Source: Spirochaetaceae bacterium | GTDB taxonomy: Bacteria; Spirochaetota; Spirochaetia; Treponematales; Breznakiellaceae | Assembly (NCBI GenBank): GCA_031267475.1 | Contig: JAIRZA010000071.1 | Coordinates: 1-12,307 of the forward strand | Length of the DNA: 12,307 nt | Direction of reading: 5' to 3' | In this document: positions 6,856 to 12,307 of the stretch, piece after piece | Layout: each line of letters begins with the position of its first letter | How positions within the stretch are numbered: position 1 is the first letter of the stretch | Program-made: the position numbers and the translations under genes | The notes under the pieces: model-generated | Seen by the model: the letters and a program-made list of their open reading frames with translations, nothing else | Told to the model about the DNA's origin: nothing | Databases searched by the model: none

Positions 6856-8070
6856 ATGAAATACGCAATACTCGGCGGCAGTTTTGACCCAGTGCATAAA
6901 GGGCACCTGAACATGGCCGCCGCCGCGCTGCCCTTGGGTTACGATAGAATCATACTTGTACCGGCTCATCAATCCCCGTTCAAAGCTCCCGAACAAAGCG
7001 AAACAGCGGAAGACCGCCTTTTGATGTTGTTAGCGGCAATCTCCGGCAATCTCCGGTTTACAGTGGACGCCTGCGAGATACAACGAGGCGGCGTTTCATA
7101 CACGATAGATACGCTGGACGACATAATAGAGCGCTACCAGCCGGACGGCAAACCCGCGCTAATATTGGGCGACGACCTCGCCGCGGCTTTCCCGAAATGG
7201 AAAGACGCGGAGCGCATAACACGGGAGGCCGACGTTATAATCGCAAGCCGCCGGGCGCCGGCGCGGTCATACCCCTACCCTTGCGCCTTTTTGGACAACG
7301 ATGTCATGGACATATCCTCCGGCTCCGTGCGCGGCTTAATACAGCGCGGAGAAGAGTGGGAGAGCCTTGTACCAGACGGAGCGCGGCAATTCATCAAAGA
7401 ACACGGCCTTTACGAGGCGCGGCCAATACAACTGAAAGACGCTGAAAACAGCCCTAAAATACCAGCGTCCGGCGGCGCGGCTTTTATACGCTATGTCGAG
7501 GACGCGACGCGGGGAATGATGAAACCCCGCCGTTTCATACATTCGCGCAACGTCGCTCTACATTCCGCCGACCTCGCCGGACGTTACGGAATTGACACCG
7601 GCAAGGCGTACATCGCCGGCGTTATCCACGACATTTGCAAAGAATTTAACATCGCAACTATGCGGGAATATGCGCTAAAAGACGGCGCCGCGCTCAACGA
7701 ACTTGAGCGCGAAAAGCCCGATCTACTGCACGGTAGAGCGGCGGCAATGCTTATACAAGAAAAATTCGGCATACAAGACACCGGCATAATCGAAGCGGCG
7801 CGTTTTCACACATCCGGCAAACAAGGCATGGGGGCGCTCGCAAAAATTGTTTACATAGCCGATAAAATAGAAGCGGCTCGGACGACAGTCGATCCCAGCC
7901 TGCGGCGGCTCGCGTTCAGCGGCGCGAACAGCGCTATCACCCTCGACGCCTTGTTTAACGCGGTACTCCAAGCGACAGTTGAATGGCTGCTCGCTCGCGG
8001 ATTGACGGTGGCGGACGAAACCTTGACAATGTATTCTGGATACGCGCATGAAAAAACAAATAGACTTTAG
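6856..8070 (+). CDS. nadD: NadD-YqeK fusion: nicotinate mononucleotide adenylyltransferase and HD hydrolase
   Basis: The N-terminal half (about residues 1-180) makes nicotinate adenine dinucleotide from NaMN and ATP in NAD synthesis. It shows the nucleotidyltransferase motif GGSFDPVHKGHL (7-18) and the ISSGSVR motif (about 143-149). The C-terminal half (about 200-404) is an HD domain of the YqeK type, in which relatives hydrolyse Ap4A. Expected metal ligands are present: H219, HD at 248-249, H282, H308 and D326. Total length is 404 residues, which fits the two units fused. I chose ATG 6856 because NadD proteins start just before 'KYAILGGSFDP'. The frame is open to an ATG at 6769, but that adds a C-rich, Arg/Pro-rich 29-residue tail not typical of the family. 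A clear Shine-Dalgarno is lacking. Its 3' end overlaps the next gene by 23 nt. Confidence 0.94.
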   Translation: MKYAILGGSFDPVHKGHLNMAAAALPLGYDRIILVPAHQSPFKAPEQSETAEDRLLMLLAAISGNLRFTVDACEIQRGGVSYTIDTLDDIIERYQPDGKPALILGDDLAAAFPKWKDAERITREADVIIASRRAPARSYPYPCAFLDNDVMDISSGSVRGLIQRGEEWESLVPDGARQFIKEHGLYEARPIQLKDAENSPKIPASGGAAFIRYVEDATRGMMKPRRFIHSRNVALHSADLAGRYGIDTGKAYIAGVIHDICKEFNIATMREYALKDGAALNELEREKPDLLHGRAAAMLIQEKFGIQDTGIIEAARFHTSGKQGMGALAKIVYIADKIEAARTTVDPSLRRLAFSGANSAITLDALFNAVLQATVEWLLARGLTVADETLTMYSGYAHEKTNRL

Positions 8071-9277
8071 CATCTTTCTTCTTGCCGGAATCATCCTAAT
8101 AGCGGCCGCGTCTGTTATTTCTGTATTTTTTATATTGAACCGCGATTTTGCGGAAACAAATTTCAGCGAAGGCAGAGCGTCAAGCACACTCTTTGTCATA
8201 GAGCACAATGAAAAACCACTTGGCGCGTATATACTGCTTTACAATCAAGGAACAAAACGCGCTGTAGGTTTTGAAGTGCCGGGCGAAGTCGGCCTTATCC
8301 TACAGCAGATTAACCGTGTAGACCGCATTGACACCGTTTACCAAAGCGGCAAGATTGAGCCCTATATTAAAGAGATAGGAAAGCTGCTCGGTATAAAGGT
8401 GAATTACAACATCGTGTTCGACATGGACAAGCTCGCCGGCGCCGTAGATCTTTTGGAAGGCGTAAACATATTTATTCCGGGCGATATAAAAATATCCGAC
8501 AGCGGCGACCATATCCTTTTTTCATCAGGCTTTACAAAACTAGACGGCGATAAAACAATCGAATACTTAACCTACCAAAACCCCGATTACGACATTGAAA
8601 CACCGCAACAGCGCAGCCAGCGTTTTTTTACCGGATTTCTGAAACGGCTAGGCGAAAAAAAGGACTTCCTAAAAAGCGCTGATGTTAATCAACTTTTTCA
8701 GAGCTACATAAAAACAAACATGGATAAGCGCATATTAGCGCAATTTATTGACGAATTAGCGTATGTCGATATTGATCGTTTCACAATCTCCCCCATAGGC
8801 GGAAATTTGCGGGAAGTTTCCGGCAAACAGCTATTGTTCCCCTACTACGAGGGCAGTTTAATAAAAGATATAGTCCGTCAAACGCTAAATTCTTTGGCGC
8901 AGCGAAACGGCAATACCGGCGGCAACAGAATTTTCACAGTAGAAGTGCTTAACGGCGCCGGCATAGCCGGACTTGCGGGGCGCACGGCGGAATTGATTCG
9001 CGGCTTTGGTTATGATGTAATAAACATAGGCAATGCCGACAGCGCCGATTATGAATTCACGGAAATAGTAGACCGTTCGAATTTCGGCGGCGAGGCTGAA
9101 AAATTCGCGGGGATTATAAATTGCAAACGCATCGTAACGGCGCAAAGCGACAATGCACTCCAAGAAGACGGTACAGTTATGTCTCCGGAAGACGCGGCGT
9201 ATTCACCTTATGAGTATAAAGCCGATTTCACTCTAATCATCGGAAGGGATTTCAATGGACGATACACTCAAAACTAA
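8048..9277 (+). CDS. LCP/LytR-CpsA-Psr-like envelope protein with LytR_C domain
   Basis: This 409-residue protein is anchored by one N-terminal membrane segment (residues 8-30), with the rest outside the cytoplasm. Residues about 45-220 have the layout of an LCP domain, including 'AVDLLEGVNIFIPG' (132-145) in place of the usual lvDalGGVdv and 'QQRSQRF' (187-193) near the usual RQQ. The expected RxDT and SIPRD active-site segments are not recognisable ('VGFEVPGEVGL' stands near residue 73), so transferase activity is doubtful. Residues 295-400 match a LytR C-terminal domain (VEVLNGAGIAGLAGRTAELI). The ATG lies inside nadD (23-nt overlap) and the end overlaps rsfS by 23 nt, so translation is coupled. 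LCP enzymes attach glycopolymers to peptidoglycan. A structural or regulatory role is an alternative here. Confidence 0.82.
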   Translation: MKKQIDFSIFLLAGIILIAAASVISVFFILNRDFAETNFSEGRASSTLFVIEHNEKPLGAYILLYNQGTKRAVGFEVPGEVGLILQQINRVDRIDTVYQSGKIEPYIKEIGKLLGIKVNYNIVFDMDKLAGAVDLLEGVNIFIPGDIKISDSGDHILFSSGFTKLDGDKTIEYLTYQNPDYDIETPQQRSQRFFTGFLKRLGEKKDFLKSADVNQLFQSYIKTNMDKRILAQFIDELAYVDIDRFTISPIGGNLREVSGKQLLFPYYEGSLIKDIVRQTLNSLAQRNGNTGGNRIFTVEVLNGAGIAGLAGRTAELIRGFGYDVINIGNADSADYEFTEIVDRSNFGGEAEKFAGIINCKRIVTAQSDNALQEDGTVMSPEDAAYSPYEYKADFTLIIGRDFNGRYTQN

Positions 9278-9677
9278 AATTACGGGAAGCGGCGTTTCGA
9301 CGACGGATGCCGCTGTCAAACCTTTCATGGCTAAAACAGACGAGGCTGTAGCAATAGAGTTAGGCCGCTTGCTGAAAGAGCATAACGGCATAAACGTTAC
9401 GCTCATAGACTTGCGCCCGCTTTCAATATGGACGGATTTTTTCTTGCTAGCCACAGTTACAAGCGCGACCCACCTTTCCGGTCTGCAACGCCGCATAAAC
9501 GAATTCGCGCTTGAAAACAAATTAACTGTTTTACACGGGCACAAAAAAACAGCGTACGGCAACGGCTGGGATATTTGTGATTTAGGATTTATAGCGGCGC
9601 ATCTTATGACAGAAGAATCGCGCTCATTCTATGAACTGGAAAATCTTTGGAGCGCCGGCGCTCTTATTAATCTATGA
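9255..9677 (+). CDS. rsfS: Ribosomal silencing factor RsfS
   Basis: RsfS (YbeB/Iojap family) binds L14 on the 50S subunit and blocks joining with the 30S when nutrients are low. The family core runs from about residue 30 to the end, with 'VTLIDLRPLSIWTDFFLLATVTSATHLSGLQ' and the signature 'GWDICDLGFIAAHLMTEESRSFYELENLW'. The usual W(V/I)xxDxGxxxVHxF reads WDICDLGFIAAHLM, with the conserved His kept. At 140 residues it is longer than typical (about 105-120) because of about 25 extra N-terminal residues. The ATG 9255 has a good GGAAGGG at 9242-9248. An internal ATG at 9327 would give the standard size. It overlaps the LCP gene by 23 nt. Confidence 0.93.
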   Translation: MDDTLKTKITGSGVSTTDAAVKPFMAKTDEAVAIELGRLLKEHNGINVTLIDLRPLSIWTDFFLLATVTSATHLSGLQRRINEFALENKLTVLHGHKKTAYGNGWDICDLGFIAAHLMTEESRSFYELENLWSAGALINL

Positions 9678-9696
9678 GCCGCGGCAGGAGGGATAT

Positions 9697-10440
9697 ATGC
9701 AGGACGACATTAAAATTTTATTCGAGAAAATCAGCTCCGCGAAACACTGCGTAGCGCTGACAGGAGCCGGCGTAAGCACACTTTCCGGCATACGCGATTT
9801 TCGCGGTAAAAACGGTCTGTACAACGACATGGACGCGGAAAAGATGTTCGACATCGACTATTTTGAACAGGACCCGTCTTACTATTACAAGACGGCGGGA
9901 GCGTTTATATATAACGCGGACGAACGGGACGCATCCATTGTGCATACCACGCTTGGTGAAATGGAAAAACGCGGTCTTATAAAAGCGGTCATAACACAGA
10001 ACATCGATATGCTGCACCAAAAAGGCGGCAGCCGCCGCGTTATCGAGGTGCACGGATCGCCCGAACCGCATTACTGCCTCTCGTGCGGCGGCGTAAGGAT
10101 GAGTTTCAGTGAAGCCGCGTCTATTGTTAAAAAGGGCGAACTGCCGCGCTGCCCAAAGTGCGGCAGGGTATTAAAACCCGCCATCACGTTTTTTGGGGAA
10201 CCGCTGCCGGTAAACGCCATGCGCGATGCGGAAAACGAAGCCTCGTCCGCCAGCCTGATGCTTGTACTTGGCACCAGTCTTACAGTTTATCCCGCAGCCG
10301 GACTCCCTGAAAGCACACTTCGGCACGGCGGTAAACTAATCATTGTAAATAATATGCCTACACCGCTGGACAGCCGCGCCGGTATGCGTTTCAGCGAACT
10401 GGAGCCCGTCTTTGACGGATTGAAAAGATTGTTGAATTAA
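9697..10440 (+). CDS. cobB: Sir2 family NAD-dependent protein deacylase
   Basis: This sirtuin removes acyl groups from lysines using NAD, yielding nicotinamide and O-acyl-ADP-ribose. It has 247 residues. Motifs in order: GAGVSTLSGIRDFRG (23-37, NAD pocket), TQNID (100-104), catalytic His119 in 'EVHGSPE', zinc cysteines C127/C130 and C152/C155, GTSL (192-195) and VNN (217-219). It closely resembles the Thermotoga maritima enzyme in layout. The usual GIPDFR has Arg for Pro. ATG 9697 is chosen because AGGAGG at 9686-9691 sits 5 nt upstream. The open frame back to 9631 only overlaps rsfS. It is the last gene before the operon terminator and shares the operon with the NAD-synthesis enzyme NadD. 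Confidence 0.95.
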   Translation: MQDDIKILFEKISSAKHCVALTGAGVSTLSGIRDFRGKNGLYNDMDAEKMFDIDYFEQDPSYYYKTAGAFIYNADERDASIVHTTLGEMEKRGLIKAVITQNIDMLHQKGGSRRVIEVHGSPEPHYCLSCGGVRMSFSEAASIVKKGELPRCPKCGRVLKPAITFFGEPLPVNAMRDAENEASSASLMLVLGTSLTVYPAAGLPESTLRHGGKLIIVNNMPTPLDSRAGMRFSELEPVFDGLKRLLN

Positions 10441-10452
10441 ACCCTAGGGAAA

Positions 10453-10490
10453 CGCTTATTTATTCGTATTCGAATAAATAAGCGCCTCTT
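10453..10490 (+). terminator. Strong terminator after sir2 (probably bidirectional)
   Basis: A perfect 14-bp stem (cgcttatttattcg at 10453-10466, cgaataaataagcg at 10471-10484) with loop tatt is followed by cctcttt. On the minus strand the stem is followed by tttccc. It lies between convergent units and can serve both. Confidence 0.75.
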
Positions 10491-10506
10491 TAATGTGCTT
10501 TTTCAA

Positions 10507-10538
10507 TTTTCCTGTGGAAAACATTTTCCGCAGGAAAA
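10507..10538 (-). terminator. Second hairpin between convergent operons
   Basis: ttttcctgtggaaaa (10507-10521) pairs with ttttccgcaggaaaa (10524-10538), 14-15 bp with one G-U wobble. With A/T runs at both stem ends it can act as a terminator on either strand. It is placed to end the minus-strand unit. Confidence 0.5.
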
Positions 10539-10562
10539 CGAGAAAAATAATAAGAGGTCATA

Positions 10563-10584
10563 CTGATTAGCCGCAGTTAATCAG
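10563..10584 (-). terminator. Short hairpin just after the acidic-protein gene
   Basis: ctgatta (10563-10569) pairs with taatcag (10578-10584), a 7-bp stem with an 8-nt loop, 8 nt beyond the minus-strand stop codon. The T-rich stretch on the minus strand comes only later, so it is a weak terminator candidate or 3' protecting hairpin. Confidence 0.3.
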
Positions 10585-10591
10585 AGTCGCC

Positions 10592-10900
10592 CTAATCGTC
10601 CTCATAGTCGTCGTCGTCTTCGTAATCATCATCGAAGTCATCGTCTTCAAAATCGTCATCTTCGTCGTCTTCGTAATCAGCATCGAAGTCATCGTCGTCT
10701 TCATCATCGTCAAATCCGTCGTCGTCTTCATCATCGTCATCGTAATCCTCGTAATCATCATCAGCATAGTCGTCGTCTTCATCACGAGAAAGACTATATT
10801 TTACAAGGTTTCCTTTTATGACACAAAAAAGCATGACAAGCGCATCAGACACACTGCCTTTAGCTGTGAAAACATTTATCATAGCATTTTTTAGGACCAT
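10592..10900 (-). CDS. Small protein with extreme Asp/Glu-aromatic C-terminal tail
   Basis: I do not recognise this protein. From ATG at 10898-10900 it has 102 residues. Residues 1-39 form an ordinary-looking basic/hydrophobic segment (KNAMINVFTAKGSVSDALVMLFCVIKGNLVKYSLSR) with a hydrophobic run at about 20-28. Residues 40-102 are 41 Asp, 9 Glu, 10 Tyr/Phe and only three other residues, with an aromatic every 3-10 positions. The start is supported by GGAGAG (10905-10910) 4 nt upstream. The frame is open further to an ATG at 10969, which is less well placed. It lies 108 nt downstream of the acidic-tailed lipoprotein on the same strand. A disordered acidic tail could bind cations or basic proteins, or mimic nucleic acid; none of these is demonstrated. 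Low complexity makes spurious coding possible, but the Shine-Dalgarno and normal N-terminus argue for a real gene. Confidence 0.65.
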   Translation of the reverse strand: MVLKNAMINVFTAKGSVSDALVMLFCVIKGNLVKYSLSRDEDDDYADDDYEDYDDDDEDDDGFDDDEDDDDFDADYEDDEDDDFEDDDFDDDYEDDDDYEDD

Positions 10901-11008
10901 AACACTCTCCAAACAAAAAAATATATCGCCGCCGCCCAATGGCTTATTAAAACGGACTCCTAAAAACATAGATTAAGGTATAGATTCTGTCAAGAAATTT
11001 CGCACGCT

Positions 11009-11923
11009 TTATTCCGCAATCTCGACAACTTCATCAACTTCATCAACTTCATCAATTTCCTCAATTTCCTCAATTTCAACTACAGGCGTTAAGTCCGTAA
11101 TGGCAAAAAAGTCTTCCCTTCCAACCATACCCTCAGGCTTAGAATACCCGTAAGTAACCGTCTCGCCGTCGCACTGTATTGGCATAGCTATAATCTGCGC
11201 GTCCTGCCTAAAATTACCGCCAAGAAAGGCCTCGCTCGAAAGCGCGTTTATGTCTGCTTCAAGAAAATATATCCTGCCGCCCAACGTAAAATCCATCTCT
11301 ATCGCATAACGCCCTTCAGTCGTTTTCCCTGTATTTTTATCTGTCCAGCGATAAACAAGATCATGCTCAAACACTATGTCCGCGTCATCATTACTAAGTA
11401 AAATCTTTCCTTCAGGATTCGCCAGCGTCGGATTAAAGACAGACTTAACATATACCGCGAGCGGACCGTCGTTTTCAGACAGCGAATTCATATTGAACAA
11501 GGCGCTTTCTTCTACATCGCCTTTTTTTGTGGTAATCTGTATAGCAATACTTGCGCCATGAATACTCTGAGAGATTTTATAGGCGTTTCCCGTTACAAAT
11601 TTCGCGACTACGGAAACCGGCTGCATTGTCCATGTAGTACCATCGTCAAAACCGATCTCAAATATGTGTATACCGGGCGACATTTTAACCGTCTGCGAAT
11701 AGTCGTTATCGGGGCGCGTCCAATATACCTGATAATGATCCACTTTAGACACCGCCAAGTGCGGCGCGATTCTTACCGTAACCAGTTGATCCGCCGGAAC
11801 ACCCATAAGATTAAACACCCCTCTGTCTACCGGAACATCGCACGAACATAAAACAGCGAACATTACAAGAGCAGGCGCGCTCGTAACAAACGCCCTCAGT
11901 GCGTCTAGCATCTTTAACCTCAT
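11009..11923 (-). CDS. Hypothetical lipoprotein with acidic repeat tail
   Basis: The function is unknown. The 304-residue product has a lipoprotein signal: MRLK, a hydrophobic core (about residues 12-25) and a lipobox LCSC with acylated Cys at residue 28. The mature part is beta-rich, with 'VTVRIAPHLAVSKVDHYQVYWTRPDNDYSQTVKM', 'GIHIFEIGFDDGTTWTMQPVSVVAKF' and 'GRIYFLEADINALSS'. The last 22 or so residues are a repetitive acidic tail with period three (EEI then DEV units). ATG at 11921-11923 is chosen because GGAGGT (11931-11936) lies 7 nt upstream. An open frame to 11953 lacks this support. It is first in a two-gene minus-strand unit and has its own promoter at 12110-12138. It is probably envelope-exposed. 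Confidence 0.8.
   Translation of the reverse strand: MRLKMLDALRAFVTSAPALVMFAVLCSCDVPVDRGVFNLMGVPADQLVTVRIAPHLAVSKVDHYQVYWTRPDNDYSQTVKMSPGIHIFEIGFDDGTTWTMQPVSVVAKFVTGNAYKISQSIHGASIAIQITTKKGDVEESALFNMNSLSENDGPLAVYVKSVFNPTLANPEGKILLSNDDADIVFEHDLVYRWTDKNTGKTTEGRYAIEMDFTLGGRIYFLEADINALSSEAFLGGNFRQDAQIIAMPIQCDGETVTYGYSKPEGMVGREDFFAITDLTPVVEIEEIEEIDEVDEVDEVVEIAE
11028..11081. repeat. 9-bp tandem repeat encoding the lipoprotein acidic tail
   Basis: Six consecutive 9-bp units on the plus strand: acttcatca three times (11028-11054), atttcctca twice (11055-11072), then a diverged atttcaact (11073-11081). They are in phase with the minus-strand codons and encode the DEV/EEI triplets. Copy-number change would lengthen or shorten the tail without a frameshift. 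Confidence 0.9.
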
Positions 11924-11926
11924 AAA

Positions 11927-11944
11927 AAGTACCTCCACGTACTT
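11927..11944 (-). promoter_or_regulatory. Hairpin presenting the lipoprotein Shine-Dalgarno
   Basis: aagtac (11927-11932) and gtactt (11939-11944) form a 6-bp stem whose 6-nt loop holds GGAG of the ribosome binding site GGAGGT on the minus strand; the rest of the site is in the stem. It could modulate ribosome access. Confidence 0.35.
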
Positions 11945-12109
11945 ACAGCGCAAAAGCGTTCCTAAAAATTTGGATTTACGGAAGCGCCCGTTACTGGACC
12001 AGACCGGATACGGCGAATTATTCTCGCAACCCTCGCAAAACGCGCCGCATTTTGCCGCTTTTTTAGTGTGTACTGCCCAGACGCAAGGTTCTGGATAGCC
12101 CTATTCTGG

Positions 12110-12138
12110 AGTGTATGAAAGCGGTTTTTGCTTGTCAA
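12110..12138 (-). promoter_or_regulatory. Sigma-70-like promoter for the minus-strand lipoprotein unit
   Basis: On the minus strand, a perfect TTGACA (-35, 12138-12133), a 17-nt spacer and TACACT (-10, 12115-12110, four of six). Transcription would start near 12103 and give a leader of about 180 nt. That leader includes a gcaaaa/ttttgc inverted repeat (12035-12055). Confidence 0.6.
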
Positions 12139-12146
12139 GAGCCATA

Positions 12147-12175
12147 TTGACGCATAAAATATTTTTCCTTATAGT
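12147..12175 (+). promoter_or_regulatory. Sigma-70-like promoter pointing out of the window
   Basis: TTGACG (-35, 12147-12152), a 17-nt AT-rich spacer and TATAGT (-10, 12170-12175, five of six). It is divergent from the lipoprotein promoter, with only 8 bp between the two -35 boxes. The transcript would begin near 12182 and run straight into the repeat segment. Its gene lies beyond the right edge. Confidence 0.55.
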
Positions 12176-12192
12176 TATAAAATCTTAAATGA

Positions 12193-12218
12193 GGCTGTTC
12201 CAAAACTTCAGTTTTTGG
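12193..12218 (+). repeat. Dispersed repeat, copy 2
   Basis: These 26 nt are identical to 5387-5412. The copy diverges after ttttgg (gggaga instead of aacagg), so the stem is shorter here than in copy 1. It begins the palindromic segment that continues to the window end. Confidence 0.6.
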
Positions 12219-12221
12219 GGA

Positions 12222-12307
12222 GACAAGCAAAGCTTGTCCAGCAACCTATGAAAACCGCAGTTTTGTCGTCATCATGACGCGCCCATAGGGCGAAAAACTG
12301 CAAGAGC
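12222..12307. repeat. Branched inverted-repeat segment at right edge
   Basis: Several stems are packed together: gacaagc-aaa-gcttgtc (12222-12238); then cctatg (12245-12250) pairs with catagg (12284-12289), enclosing aaaac-cgca-gtttt (12251-12264) and cgtcat-c-atgacg (12267-12279). An alternative pairing joins gcagtttt (12257-12264) with aaaactgc (12294-12301). No coding frame is visible. It could be a repetitive element or a structured leader. The rest of 11924-12307 shows nothing beyond the listed promoters and hairpins. Confidence 0.5.

Noticed and set aside
7723..8208. Minus-strand 161-codon frame across nadD and LCP genes
   Set aside because: It overlaps two clear plus-strand genes and shows no recognisable domain.
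9631..9696. Longer Sir2 start inside rsfS
   Set aside because: AGGAGG sits ideally before ATG 9697, and sirtuins of this type begin close to that point.
10567..10785. Met/Thr/Lys-rich minus-strand frame over the acidic repeat
   Set aside because: It is a shifted reading of the GAT/GAC/GAA repeat; it has no Shine-Dalgarno and a composition expected from the repeat alone.
10595..10790. CRISPR-like array
   Set aside because: The repetition is a codon-level Asp/Glu microsatellite without constant repeats and unique spacers.
12193..12307. tRNA or tRNA-like gene
   Set aside because: No acceptor pairing, T-loop or anticodon arm of correct size could be drawn.

Overview
The window looks like a piece of a spirochaete chromosome, most likely Treponema or a close relative. 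The evidence is the gene order rplU-prp-rpmA-obg-nadD/yqeK-LCP-rsfS, the abundance of lipoproteins, and a Thermotoga-type sirtuin. No taxonomic search was possible, so the genus is an inference. No tRNA, rRNA, CRISPR array, transposase or phage gene is visible.

Layout, left to right. (1) Positions 1-3108, plus strand: a CUT1-type sugar ABC importer. It consists of a solute-binding protein whose signal peptide lies off the left edge, a hairpin terminator, and two overlapping permease genes. No ATPase gene is present, so the importer probably uses one encoded elsewhere. (2) Positions 3113-4479: a small lipoprotein gene and trmB follow with gaps of only 4-5 nt, so a tRNA-modification gene rides behind the transporter. 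(3) Positions 4522-10440: a translation and housekeeping operon on the plus strand. It holds rplU, the ribosomal-processing protease gene prp, rpmA, the ribosome-assembly GTPase gene obg, a NadD-YqeK fusion, an LCP/LytR-like envelope protein, rsfS and a Sir2 deacylase. The 3' half is tightly coupled, with 23-nt overlaps. It ends at a perfect 14-bp hairpin at 10453-10484. (4) Positions 10592-11923, minus strand: a lipoprotein with an acidic repetitive C-terminus and a 102-aa protein whose last 63 residues are almost all Asp/Glu with regularly placed Tyr/Phe. (5) Positions 11924-12307: non-coding DNA with two back-to-back sigma-70-like promoters. One serves the minus-strand lipoprotein. The other points out of the window into a palindrome-rich repeat segment.

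How the genes fit together: the central operon links large-subunit proteins (L21, L27) with factors that process or assemble the 50S subunit (Prp, Obg) or silence it (RsfS). It also carries NAD synthesis (NadD) and an NAD-consuming deacylase (Sir2). The most interesting features are the acidic-tailed minus-strand pair, an L27 that starts at its mature N-terminus although a Prp gene lies next to it, a 26-nt sequence found identically at 5387 and 12193, the branched inverted-repeat segment at the right edge, and a palindrome-rich spacer between obg and nadD. I found no clear evidence of a wholly new multi-gene system. The acidic-tailed pair is the best candidate for something undescribed.
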